Shown here piece after piece: positions 56,259-64,000 of a stretch of 64,000 nt of DNA. This stretch comes from Pseudomonas frederiksbergensis (lineage in GTDB: Bacteria; Pseudomonadota; Gammaproteobacteria; Pseudomonadales; Pseudomonadaceae): contig NZ_JAAUOE010000009.1 of NCBI RefSeq assembly GCF_017114915.1, positions 62,001-126,000 on the forward strand. Direction: 5' to 3'. The position numbers and the translations under genes were made by a program. The notes under the pieces were generated by a model that saw only the letters and a program-made list of their open reading frames with translations, was not told the DNA's origin and searched no databases. Position 1 is the first letter of the stretch. The number at the start of each line of letters is the position of its first letter.

Positions 56259-57188
56259 ATGAATACTTCAACCACTGTCAAAGCTCACATGGACATCCCC
56301 CAACCGGTGCGTAAAAGCCGGTTGACCAACCCCGGCTGGTTTCTGGTCAGCCCCTCGGTGGCATTGTTGCTGCTGTGGATGATCGTGCCGCTGGGCATGA
56401 CCCTGTACTTTTCAATGATCCGCTACAACCTGCTCTACCCCGGTGAAAACGAATTCGTGGGGCTGGAGAACTTCAGCTACTTTCTGAGCGATTCGGGTTT
56501 CTTGCCCGGTGCCACCAATACCCTGTTGCTGGTGGGCAGCGTGTTGCTGATCAGTGTGGTGTTCGGCGTGTTGATCAGCGCGTTGCTGGAGGCCAGTGAG
56601 TTTCTCGGGCGCGGCATCGTGCGGGTCATGCTGATCTCGCCGTTCTTCATCATGCCCACCGTTGGCGCGCTGATCTGGAAGAACCTGATCTTTCACCCGG
56701 TCTCGGGGATTCTCGCTGCCATCTGGAAGCTGTTCGGCGCGCAGCCGGTGGACTGGCTCGCCCACTACCCGCTGCTGTCGATCATCATCATTGTGTCCTG
56801 GCAATGGCTGCCCTTCGCGATCCTGATCCTGATGACCGCCATGCAGTCCCTGGACCAGGAACAGAAAGAAGCCGCACGCCTGGACGGAGCCGGGCCGATC
56901 GCGATCTTCTGGCACCTGACCTTGCCGCACCTGGCTCGGCCGATTGCGGTGGTGGTGATGATCGAAACCATCTTCCTGCTGTCGGTGTTCGCCGAAATCT
57001 TCACCACCACCAACGGCGGCCCCGGCTACGCCTCGACCAACCTCGCCTACCTGATCTACAACCAGGCGCTGGTGCAGTTCGACGTCGGCATGGCCTCCGC
57101 CGGCGGTTTGATCGCAGTGCTGATTGCCAACATCGCGGCCATCGTGCTGGTGCGCATGATCGGCAAAAACCTGACAGACAAAGCCTGA
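56259..57188 (+). CDS. mtlF: MtlF: ABC transporter permease
   Basis: 309-residue inner-membrane permease of the MalF type with six to seven membrane helices. The EAA loop [23 protein letters not shown] contacts the ATPase MtlK. Start at 56259; the gene lies 54 bases after mtlE and 10 before mtlG. Confidence 0.9.
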   Translation: MNTSTTVKAHMDIPQPVRKSRLTNPGWFLVSPSVALLLLWMIVPLGMTLYFSMIRYNLLYPGENEFVGLENFSYFLSDSGFLPGATNTLLLVGSVLLISVVFGVLISALLEASEFLGRGIVRVMLISPFFIMPTVGALIWKNLIFHPVSGILAAIWKLFGAQPVDWLAHYPLLSIIIIVSWQWLPFAILILMTAMQSLDQEQKEAARLDGAGPIAIFWHLTLPHLARPIAVVVMIETIFLLSVFAEIFTTTNGGPGYASTNLAYLIYNQALVQFDVGMASAGGLIAVLIANIAAIVLVRMIGKNLTDKA

Positions 57189-57198
57189 GGCCTGCGCC

Positions 57199-58029
57199 AT
57201 GACTCTTCAACAATCCCGCCGCCTGCAAAGCCTGCTGCTCGGCACTTTGGCCTGGGCCATCGCGATCGTGATTTTCTTCCCGATCTTCTGGATGGTGCTG
57301 ACCAGTTTCAAAACCGAAATCGACGCGTTCGCCACACCGCCGCAGTTCATCTTCACACCGACGCTGGAGAACTACCTGCACATCAACGAGCGCAGCGATT
57401 ACTTCAGCTTCGCCTGGAACTCGGTGGTGATTTCCTTCAGCGCCACGGCCCTGTGCCTGCTGATCGCGGTGCCGGCGGCCTACTCCATGGCGTTCTACGA
57501 AACCCAGCGCACCAAAGGCACGCTGCTGTGGATGCTCTCGACCAAAATGCTGCCGCCGGTGGGCGTGCTGATGCCGATCTACCTGTTGGCCAAGAGCTTT
57601 GGCCTGCTGGATACGCGGATCGCGCTGATCGTGATTTACACGCTGATCAACCTGCCGATCGTGGTCTGGATGGTTTACACCTACTTCAAAGACATCCCCA
57701 AGGACATCCTCGAAGCCGCACGCCTGGACGGCGCGACCCTGGGGCAGGAAATGCTTCGGGTGCTGCTGCCGATCGCCAAGGGCGGCCTGGCTTCCACGGT
57801 GTTGCTGTCGCTGATCCTGTGCTGGAACGAAGCGTTCTGGTCGCTGAACCTGACCTCGTCGCAGGCCGCGCCACTGACCGCACTGATTGCCTCGTACTCA
57901 AGCCCCGAAGGCCTGTTCTGGGCCAAGTTGTCGGCGGTGTCGACCCTGGCCTGTGCGCCGATCCTGATCTTCGGCTGGATCAGCCAGAAACAATTGGTCC
58001 GCGGTCTGTCGTTTGGTGCCGTGAAATAG
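57199..58029 (+). CDS. mtlG: MtlG: ABC transporter permease
   Basis: 276-residue MalG-type permease with an N-terminal membrane helix ([20 protein letters not shown]) and the EAA loop [23 protein letters not shown]. It forms the channel with MtlF. GAGG eight bases upstream supports the start. Confidence 0.9.
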   Translation: MTLQQSRRLQSLLLGTLAWAIAIVIFFPIFWMVLTSFKTEIDAFATPPQFIFTPTLENYLHINERSDYFSFAWNSVVISFSATALCLLIAVPAAYSMAFYETQRTKGTLLWMLSTKMLPPVGVLMPIYLLAKSFGLLDTRIALIVIYTLINLPIVVWMVYTYFKDIPKDILEAARLDGATLGQEMLRVLLPIAKGGLASTVLLSLILCWNEAFWSLNLTSSQAAPLTALIASYSSPEGLFWAKLSAVSTLACAPILIFGWISQKQLVRGLSFGAVK

Positions 58030-58061
58030 CCCTCAAGAATAAGCACAAAAGGAGCGCCATC

Positions 58062-59165
58062 ATGGCCAACCTGAAAATCAAGAATCTGCAAAAAGGCTTC
58101 GAAGGTTTTTCCATCATCAAGGGCATCGACCTGGAAGTGAACGACCGTGAATTCGTGGTGTTCGTCGGCCCGTCGGGCTGCGGCAAATCCACCCTGCTGC
58201 GGCTGATCGCCGGCCTGGAAGAAGTCAGCGGTGGCACCCTCGAACTCGATGGCCGCGACATCACCGAAGTCAGCCCCGCCAAGCGCGACCTGGCGATGGT
58301 GTTCCAGACCTACGCCCTGTACCCGCACATGAGCGTGCGCAAAAACATGTCGTTTGCCCTCGACCTGGCCGGCGTGGCGAAAGCCGAAGTCGAGAAGAAA
58401 GTCGGCGAAGCGGCGCGCATCCTTGAACTCGGGCCCATGCTCGAACGTAAACCGAAGCAATTGTCCGGCGGTCAGCGTCAGCGCGTGGCCATCGGCCGGG
58501 CCATCGTGCGCAACCCGAAAATCTTCCTGTTCGACGAACCGCTGTCCAACCTCGACGCCGCCCTGCGGGTGCAGATGCGCCTGGAACTGTTGCGCCTGCA
58601 CAAAGAACTGCAAGCCACCATGATCTACGTGACCCACGATCAGGTCGAAGCGATGACCATGGCCGACAAAGTCGTCGTGCTCAATGGCGGCAAGATCGAG
58701 CAAGTCGGTTCGCCACTGGACCTGTATCACCAACCGGCCAACCTGTTTGTCGCAGGTTTTCTCGGCACCCCGAAAATGGGTTTCCTCAAGGGCAAGGTCA
58801 CCCGCGTCGAAAGCCAAGGCTGCGAAGTGCTGCTCGACGCCGGCACCCGCATCCGCCTGCCACTGAGCGGTGCCAACCTGAGCGTCGGCGGCGCGGTGAC
58901 CCTGGGGATTCGCCCGGAACACCTGGAGCTGGCGCAACCCGGCGACTGCACCCTGCAAGTCACCGCCGATGTCAGCGAACGTTTGGGCAGCGACACCTTC
59001 TGCCACGTCCTGACGTCGTCCGGCGAAGCGCTGACCATGCGGGTTCGCGGCGATCTGGCGAGCCGTTATGGCGAAACCCTGAGCCTGCACCTGGACGCCG
59101 AACACTGCCATTTATTCGGTGCCGACGGCGTGGCGCTGACCCGCCCACTGCGCGCCGCCGCCTGA
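58062..59165 (+). CDS. mtlK: MtlK: ABC transporter ATP-binding protein
   Basis: 367-residue ATPase of the sugar (MsmK/UgpC) family that drives MtlFG. Walker [10 protein letters not shown], signature [10 protein letters not shown], Walker [15 protein letters not shown] and switch [19 protein letters not shown] are all intact; a C-terminal TOBE-type extension ([16 protein letters not shown] [14 protein letters not shown]) follows. Start at 58062 with AAAAGGAG; the longer frame at 57453 lies inside mtlG. Confidence 0.94.
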   Translation: MANLKIKNLQKGFEGFSIIKGIDLEVNDREFVVFVGPSGCGKSTLLRLIAGLEEVSGGTLELDGRDITEVSPAKRDLAMVFQTYALYPHMSVRKNMSFALDLAGVAKAEVEKKVGEAARILELGPMLERKPKQLSGGQRQRVAIGRAIVRNPKIFLFDEPLSNLDAALRVQMRLELLRLHKELQATMIYVTHDQVEAMTMADKVVVLNGGKIEQVGSPLDLYHQPANLFVAGFLGTPKMGFLKGKVTRVESQGCEVLLDAGTRIRLPLSGANLSVGGAVTLGIRPEHLELAQPGDCTLQVTADVSERLGSDTFCHVLTSSGEALTMRVRGDLASRYGETLSLHLDAEHCHLFGADGVALTRPLRAAA

Positions 59166-59181
59166 TTTCAGAGAGCATGCG

Positions 59182-60657
59182 ATGAAACTGAATAGACCCA
59201 ACCTCAACCGCCTCGCCCCCGAGGTGGCCCTGCCCGCCTACACCCTGAGCGACACCCGCCAGGGCATCGCGCACATTGGCGTCGGCGGTTTCCACCGCGC
59301 ACATCAGGCGTACTACACCGACGCTTTGATGAACACCGGCGAAGCACTGGACTGGGCCATCTGCGGGGTTGGCTTGCGCGCCGAAGACCGTCGTGCCCGG
59401 GACGATCTCAAAGAACAGGACTACCTGTTCACCTTGTTTGAACTCGGCGATACCGACGACACCGAAGTACGAGTCATCGGCGCGATCCGCGACATGCTGC
59501 TGGCCGAAGACGGCGCCGAGGCGCTGATCGATAAACTGGCCAGCCCCGAGATCCGCATCGTCTCGTTGACCATCACCGAGGGCGGCTACTGCATCGACGA
59601 CAGCAACGGCGAGTTCATGGCGCATCTGCCGCAGATCCAGCACGACCTGACCAATCCGAACGCGCCGAAAACCGTGTTCGGTTTCCTCTGCGCCGCGCTG
59701 GCCAAACGTCGCGCCGCCGGTACACCCGCATTCACACTGATGTCCTGCGATAACCTGCCGCACAACGGCGCCGTCACCCGTAAAGCGCTGCTGGCGTTCG
59801 CTGCCCTGCGCGATGCCGATCTGCGGGACTGGATCGAGCGTAATGTCAGCTTCCCCAACGCCATGGTCGACCGCATCACACCGATGACCAGCACCGGGCA
59901 TCGCCTGCAACTGCACGACAAACACCGCATCGACGACACCTGGCCGGTGGTCTGCGAGCCGTTTGTGCAGTGGGTGCTGGAGGACAAATTCGTCAACGGT
60001 CGCCCGGCCTGGGAAAAGGTCGGCGTGCAGTTCACCGATGACGTCACGCCTTACGAAGAGATGAAGATCAAACTGCTCAATGGCAGTCATCTGGCCCTGA
60101 CTTATCTGGGGTTTTTGAAGGGTTATCGCTTCGTTCACGAAACCATGAACGACCCGCTGTTCGTGCGCTACATGCGCGCCTACATGGACCTGGACGTGAC
60201 GCCGCAACTGGCGCCGGTGCCGGGGATCGATCTGACCGAGTACAAAAACACCCTGGTGGCGCGCTTCTCCAATCAGGCGATTGCCGATCAGCTGGAGCGG
60301 GTGTGTTCGGACGGTTCGTCGAAGTTTCCGAAGTTCATCGTGCCGACGATCAGCCGCTTGATTGCCGATGGCCGCGAAACCAAGCGCGCGGCGCTGGTAG
60401 TGGCGGCGTGGGCGCTGTACCTCAAAGGCGTGGATGAGAATGGCCACACCTACTCGATTCCCGATCCGCGGGCGGCGTTCTGTCAGGCGCTGGTGGCCGA
60501 TGATGCGTTGATCACCCAGCGGCTGCTGGAGGTTGAAGAGATTTTCGGCACGGCGATCCCGCGTTCGCCAGAGTTCATCGCGGCGTTCGAGTGGTGCTGC
60601 AACAGCTTGCGGGAAGTTGGCGTGACGCAGACGCTGGAACGGGTTTTGGCCGTCTGA
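59182..60657 (+). CDS. mtlD: MtlD: mannitol 2-dehydrogenase
   Basis: 491-residue NAD-dependent long-chain polyol dehydrogenase oxidising mannitol to fructose, and arabitol to xylulose. The coenzyme motif is HIGVGGFHRAHQAYY (residues 31-45). Asn191 in SCDNLPHNG and Lys295, Asn300 and His303 in MKIKLLNGSH occupy exactly the numbering reported for the P. fluorescens DSM 50106 enzyme. The protein lacks zinc sites, as expected for this family. It sits in the operon 16 bases after mtlK. Confidence 0.95.
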   Translation: MKLNRPNLNRLAPEVALPAYTLSDTRQGIAHIGVGGFHRAHQAYYTDALMNTGEALDWAICGVGLRAEDRRARDDLKEQDYLFTLFELGDTDDTEVRVIGAIRDMLLAEDGAEALIDKLASPEIRIVSLTITEGGYCIDDSNGEFMAHLPQIQHDLTNPNAPKTVFGFLCAALAKRRAAGTPAFTLMSCDNLPHNGAVTRKALLAFAALRDADLRDWIERNVSFPNAMVDRITPMTSTGHRLQLHDKHRIDDTWPVVCEPFVQWVLEDKFVNGRPAWEKVGVQFTDDVTPYEEMKIKLLNGSHLALTYLGFLKGYRFVHETMNDPLFVRYMRAYMDLDVTPQLAPVPGIDLTEYKNTLVARFSNQAIADQLERVCSDGSSKFPKFIVPTISRLIADGRETKRAALVVAAWALYLKGVDENGHTYSIPDPRAAFCQALVADDALITQRLLEVEEIFGTAIPRSPEFIAAFEWCCNSLREVGVTQTLERVLAV

Positions 60658-60766
60658 TCGTTCCCACGCTCGGCGTGGGAATGCAGCCCGGGACGCTCCG
60701 CGTCCCCTCCAGAAGCGGACGCAGAGCGTCCATTGAGGCATTCCCACGCAGAGCGTGGGAACGATC
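60656..60766. repeat. Long palindromic repeat between mtlD and mtlY
   Basis: Perfect 29-base-scale arms (60656-60684 and 60738-60766, GATCGTTCCCACGCTCGGCG onward with one internal variation) enclose a second inverted pair (GGGACGCTCCGCGTCCC and GGACGCAGAGCGTCC). Each arm is itself a hairpin. This is a common Pseudomonas interspersed element and overlaps the end of mtlD by two bases. Confidence 0.8.
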
Positions 60767-60783
60767 TTCGGTAGGGAGTTTCC

Positions 60784-62280
60784 ATGGCAAACCAACAACT
60801 GTTCCTCGGCATCGACTGCGGCACCCAAGGCACCAAAGCCGTCATCCTCGACGCGCACAGCGGTCAGCTCCTCGGTCAGGGTGCCGCCGCCCATAGCCTG
60901 ATCAGCGGCGCCAATGGTCGTCGCGAACAAGACACGTCGCAGTGGCTGGAAGCACTCACCTCGGCGACTCGTCACGCACTGCTCGCAGCCAATGTCGACG
61001 GTCAAAACATCCTCGGCATCGGCGTCTCCGGCCAACAGCACGGCCTGGTGCTGCTCGACGAGCATGGCCAGGTACTGCGCCCGGCCAAGCTCTGGTGCGA
61101 CACCGAATCCACGCCGCAGAACGACCGTTTGCTCGCCCACCTGGGCGGTGAAAAGGGCTCGCTGGAACGCCTTGGCGTAGTGATCGCGCCGGGCTACACC
61201 GTGTCCAAACTGCTCTGGAGCAAAGAGCAACACCCGGAGGTGTTCACCCGGATCGCCCGCATTCTGTTGCCCCATGACTACCTCAACTATTGGCTCACCG
61301 GTCGCAGTTGCAGCGAGTACGGCGATGCCTCGGGCACCGGCTATTTCAACGTGCGCACTCGCCAATGGGACTTGCAGCTGTTGCGCGACATCGACCCCAG
61401 CGGGCGCCTGCAAGCCGCGCTCCCGAAGCTGATCGATGCCCACCAACCGGTCGGCACGATCCTGCCGGGCATCGCCGAACATCTGGGCATCAACCCCGGA
61501 GCACTGGTCTCCAGCGGTGGCGGCGACAACATGATGGGCGCGATCGGCACCGGCAATATAAAGCCCGGCGCGATCACCATGAGCCTCGGTTCCTCGGGGA
61601 CGGTCTACGCCTATGCCGAGCAACCGAACATCAGCCCCGATGTCTCGGTCGCCACGTTCTGCTCCTCCAGCGGTGGCTGGCTGCCGCTGATCTGCACCAT
61701 GAACCTGACCAACGCCACCGGCGCGATTCGCGAGTTGTTCGAACTCGATATCGATGAGTTCAACGCCTTGGTCGAGCGAGCGCCTATCGGTGCCGAAGGC
61801 ATGTGCATGTTGCCGTTCCTCAATGGCGAACGCGTTCCCGCCCTGCCCCATGCCAGCGGCAGCCTGCTGGGATTGACGATGAGCAACCTGACCCGGGCCA
61901 ATCTGTGCCGCGCCGTGGTGGAAGGCACCACCTTCGGTTTGCGTTACGGGCTGGACCTGCTGCGCCGCAATGGCTTACAAAGCCACAGCATCTGCCTGAC
62001 CGGCGGCGGCTCGAAGAGCCCGGTGTGGCGGCAGATCGTCGCCGACATCATGAACACCCCGGTGATTTGTACCGAACACAGCGAAGCCGCGGCCCTCGGC
62101 GCAGCGATTCAGGCGGCGTGGTGCACGTCCCGGGCAAACGGCCACGAAGACAGCCTGGCGGACTTGTGCGAGCGCTGCGTGCAGCTCGATCCGGCCAGTG
62201 AAACCTTGCCGATTGCAGAAAATGTATTGGCCTTTCAACAGGCCTACGAACGTTATCAACAACATGTCGCAACCCTTTAA
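60784..62280 (+). CDS. mtlY: MtlY: xylulokinase
   Basis: 498-residue FGGY-family sugar kinase phosphorylating D-xylulose, the product of arabitol oxidation. The opening FLGIDCGTQGTKAVILD is the phosphate-1 motif. Later GVSGQQHGLVLLD, DASGTGYFNV, GSSGTVYAYAEQ and CLTGGGSKSPVWRQIVADI are FGGY signatures; the last is the adenosine motif. GGGAG seven bases upstream supports the start. Together with mtlD it completes arabitol use. Confidence 0.9.
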   Translation: MANQQLFLGIDCGTQGTKAVILDAHSGQLLGQGAAAHSLISGANGRREQDTSQWLEALTSATRHALLAANVDGQNILGIGVSGQQHGLVLLDEHGQVLRPAKLWCDTESTPQNDRLLAHLGGEKGSLERLGVVIAPGYTVSKLLWSKEQHPEVFTRIARILLPHDYLNYWLTGRSCSEYGDASGTGYFNVRTRQWDLQLLRDIDPSGRLQAALPKLIDAHQPVGTILPGIAEHLGINPGALVSSGGGDNMMGAIGTGNIKPGAITMSLGSSGTVYAYAEQPNISPDVSVATFCSSSGGWLPLICTMNLTNATGAIRELFELDIDEFNALVERAPIGAEGMCMLPFLNGERVPALPHASGSLLGLTMSNLTRANLCRAVVEGTTFGLRYGLDLLRRNGLQSHSICLTGGGSKSPVWRQIVADIMNTPVICTEHSEAAALGAAIQAAWCTSRANGHEDSLADLCERCVQLDPASETLPIAENVLAFQQAYERYQQHVATL

Positions 62281-62293
62281 AGAGCGAACAACT

Positions 62294-63238
62294 ATGTATC
62301 TGGTGTGTGGTGAAGCGCTGTTCGATTTCTTCAGCGAGGATGATGCCAGCGGCCTGGCGTCCAAAGTGAATTTCAAGGCCATTGCCGGCGGCTCGCCGTT
62401 CAACGTGGCGGTGGGTTTGCGCCGCTTGGGCGTGGATGCGGCGCTGTTTGCCGGACTGTCGACCGATTACCTCGGCCGGCGTTTGCAGCAGGTGCTGCAG
62501 GATGAAGGCGTGCGCCCGGACTACCTCGTGGACTTTGCCGCGCCGACCACGCTGGCGATGGTGGCGGTCGGTGCCAATGGTTCGCCCCATTACAGCTTTC
62601 GTGGCGAAGGCTGCGCTGACCGGCAATTGAAACTGGAGCACCTGCCAGAACTGGGGCCTGAAGTGCGCGGCTTGCACATCGGCTCGTTCTCGCTGGTGGT
62701 GCAGCCGGTTGCCGATACTTTACTGGCACTGGTACAGCGCGAAAGCGGAAAACGCCTGATCAGCCTCGACCCGAACGTGCGCCTGAACCCCGAGCCGAAC
62801 ATCGAATTGTGGCGTTCGCGGATCGCCACCCTGGTGGAGCTTGCCGACCTGATCAAAGTCAGCGACGAAGACTTGAGCCTGTTGTACCCCGAGCAGGATC
62901 CGCAGCGCGTGATCGAAGGCTGGCTGGAGCATCGCTGTCAGCTGGTGTTCCTGACCCGTGGCGGTCAGGGGGCGACGGTGTTCAGTCGCGCTCATGGCAC
63001 ATGGTCGGTACCGGCTTGTTCGGTGAAGATTGCCGACACCGTGGGGGCCGGTGATACCTTCCAGGCGGCGCTGATTACCTGGTTGACCGAGCAGCAGATG
63101 GATTCGGTTGAGGGTGTGCAGCGGTTGAGCCGTGAGCAGATCGACGGAATGCTCAGGTTTGCGGTGAGCGCCGCGGCGTTGACCTGCAGCAAGACCGGGC
63201 CGGATTTACCGTATCGGCAGCAGTTAGAGTTGCGCTGA
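62294..63238 (+). CDS. mtlZ: MtlZ: fructokinase (PfkB family)
   Basis: 314-residue sugar kinase that phosphorylates fructose, the product of mannitol oxidation. The N-terminal GG signature is AIAGGSPFNVAVGLRRLGVD and the catalytic C-terminal signature is ADTVGAGDTFQAALI, with the base aspartate in AGD. Start at 62294 (MYLVCGEAL) lies 13 bases after mtlY; the upstream in-frame extension to 62198 overlaps mtlY and was rejected. Confidence 0.9.
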   Translation: MYLVCGEALFDFFSEDDASGLASKVNFKAIAGGSPFNVAVGLRRLGVDAALFAGLSTDYLGRRLQQVLQDEGVRPDYLVDFAAPTTLAMVAVGANGSPHYSFRGEGCADRQLKLEHLPELGPEVRGLHIGSFSLVVQPVADTLLALVQRESGKRLISLDPNVRLNPEPNIELWRSRIATLVELADLIKVSDEDLSLLYPEQDPQRVIEGWLEHRCQLVFLTRGGQGATVFSRAHGTWSVPACSVKIADTVGAGDTFQAALITWLTEQQMDSVEGVQRLSREQIDGMLRFAVSAAALTCSKTGPDLPYRQQLELR

Positions 63239-63250
63239 ATGTGAGGAGCT

Positions 63251-63272
63251 CTTCGCGGGCAAGCCCGCGAAG
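63251..63272. terminator. REP-like hairpin after mtlZ
   Basis: CTTCGCGGGC-AA-GCCCGCGAAG is a perfect ten-base stem with a two-base loop, 12 bases after the mtlZ stop. It matches the core of the second REP family (7471-7561). No T-run follows, so its terminator role is likely but not certain. Confidence 0.65.
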
Positions 63273-63421
63273 GCGATCTAATGGGCCATTTAATCCTGCG
63301 CCATCCGCCCTTGCTTTTTCATGACGAACGGCATTCACCCAGTTAACCATCACTTAACTCCACGGTCCAAACTTTACTAGGACCGCACGCCTTCAGCACC
63401 CTCTGACGCCCAGTGCGGCAG

Positions 63422-63443
63422 GTTCGACGCTCTTGCGTCGAAC
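63422..63443 (+). promoter_or_regulatory. 5' untranslated hairpin before the DUF2790 gene
   Basis: GTTCGACGC-TCTT-GCGTCGAAC is a perfect nine-base stem with a four-base loop ending 28 bases before the start codon. It could stabilise or regulate the mRNA, or be a DNA-binding dyad. Confidence 0.5.
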
Positions 63444-63471
63444 TGTCTTCCCTCTGCACTGGAGACCCATC

Positions 63472-63741
63472 ATGAACATGCGGACATTACTGATCACCAC
63501 CGCCCTTACCTGCTCGGCGTTCGCCGGTTTCGCTCAGGCTAATGAGACGGCGTCCTCCCAGGCCGTGCCTTACCACTATGGAATGCAGCTGCATGTGGGC
63601 AAGGTCATTTCCATGACCGAACCTTCAACGCTGGAGTGCAAAGTGATCACGGCTTCCATGAAGTACATCGATAGCGCCTCGGGCAAGCCAGCGGAAATTA
63701 CGTACCTGAAATTTTCTGACGCGTGCCGTTATGAGAACTGA
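63472..63741 (+). CDS. DUF2790 secreted/periplasmic protein
   Basis: 89-residue precursor with a clear signal peptide (MRTLLITTALTCSAFAGFAQAN) and a small mature domain (VPYHYGMQLHVGKVISMTEP, ECKVITASMKYIDSASGK, ending in a cysteine near the C-terminus). The family is common in Pseudomonas, often multicopy, function unknown. GGAG eight bases upstream supports the ATG at 63472. Confidence 0.87.
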   Translation: MNMRTLLITTALTCSAFAGFAQANETASSQAVPYHYGMQLHVGKVISMTEPSTLECKVITASMKYIDSASGKPAEITYLKFSDACRYEN

Positions 63742-63796
63742 CAGATGATTTTGATAGGCGCTTGACGGTAGGCCTGGGGGATTCTGAGGCTGTGCT

Positions 63797-63976
63797 TTGA
63801 CGTCCCACGGGTTTATCGTTGGCTGTTTCGGCCTGGCGACGCTGGGCTTCGGCGAATGGCTCAATGGCCATGCCGGGCCGGGTATTTTGCTGGCGATTGT
63901 TGTCGAACTGGCGCTGGGCCTGGGGTTTATCCAGACCCGGCGCGTGTCGCTCGAACTGGGTGAAACGGCCGGCTAA
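63797..63976 (+). CDS. Possible small membrane protein, TTG start
   Basis: 59 codons from TTG at 63797, with GAGG seven bases upstream, to TAA at 63974. The protein has two probable membrane stretches (FIVGCFGLATLGFGEWL and GILLAIVVELALGLGFI) and an RTRR-like loop QTRRVSLE. An in-frame TGA lies just upstream. It may be a real small protein or the tail of a decayed membrane gene. No family recognised. Confidence 0.4.
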   Translation: MTSHGFIVGCFGLATLGFGEWLNGHAGPGILLAIVVELALGLGFIQTRRVSLELGETAG

Positions 63977-64000
63977 TGGGCTTTTGATTTTGGACTGAAC

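Noticed and set aside
58972..61851. A 959-codon reverse-strand frame across mtlK-mtlD-mtlY
   Set aside because: Antisense to three well-supported genes; no domain or ribosome site.

Overview
The window looks like chromosome of a fluorescent-group Pseudomonas. Codons are GC-rich with strong third-position bias. Several gene sets are typical of that group: an AprA serralysin, a wss acetylated-cellulose operon, a MexEF-OprN pump with its MexS/MexT pair, an mtl mannitol operon, DUF1652 and DUF2790 proteins, and at least two families of short REP palindromes, one sitting beside a REP-associated transposase (RAYT). No rRNA, tRNA, prophage, integrase or CRISPR array was seen. All assignments come from reading motifs and recalled family features; no database search was run.

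Layout. 1-1152 is the N-terminal 384 codons of aprA, cut by the window edge. 1657-12773 is ordinary metabolism: an alcohol dehydrogenase, RAYT with its REPIN, a polyamine-binding protein with an FAD amine oxidase and an AraC regulator, DUF1652, a reverse transsulfuration pair (cystathionine beta-synthase and gamma-lyase) and a UvrD-like helicase. 13053-18580 holds pirin, phosphoglucomutase, a MocR-type regulator and a 497-residue protein I do not recognise. 19140-21345 is the divergent mexS/mexT pair. 21883-36631 is a nine-gene wssABCDEFGHI operon that makes, exports and acetylates cellulose. 37046-42921 is mexE-mexF-oprN. 43024-44480 holds a decayed HlyD-type fragment and a TPR protein. 44523-51116 is a phosphorelay cluster (two single receivers, two histidine kinases, one CheR). 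51254-53569 holds a glycosyltransferase and a PI-PLC-like protein. 53644-63238 is mtlR plus mtlEFGKDYZ for mannitol/arabitol uptake and catabolism. The end has a DUF2790 protein and a possible small membrane protein.

The most notable arrangement is that the roughly 15 kb wss operon lies between mexT and mexE. In P. aeruginosa mexS, mexT, mexE, mexF and oprN are contiguous. A plausible MexT box remains directly upstream of mexE, a gene scar lies on the left border of the wss block, and a REPIN plus a second REP lie on its right border. Other points worth a second look are a BcsR-like segment fused to the BcsQ/ParA domain in WssA, a seven-codon leader coupled to the DUF1652 gene, REP/REPIN families with their RAYT, and the unrecognised protein next to the MocR regulator.
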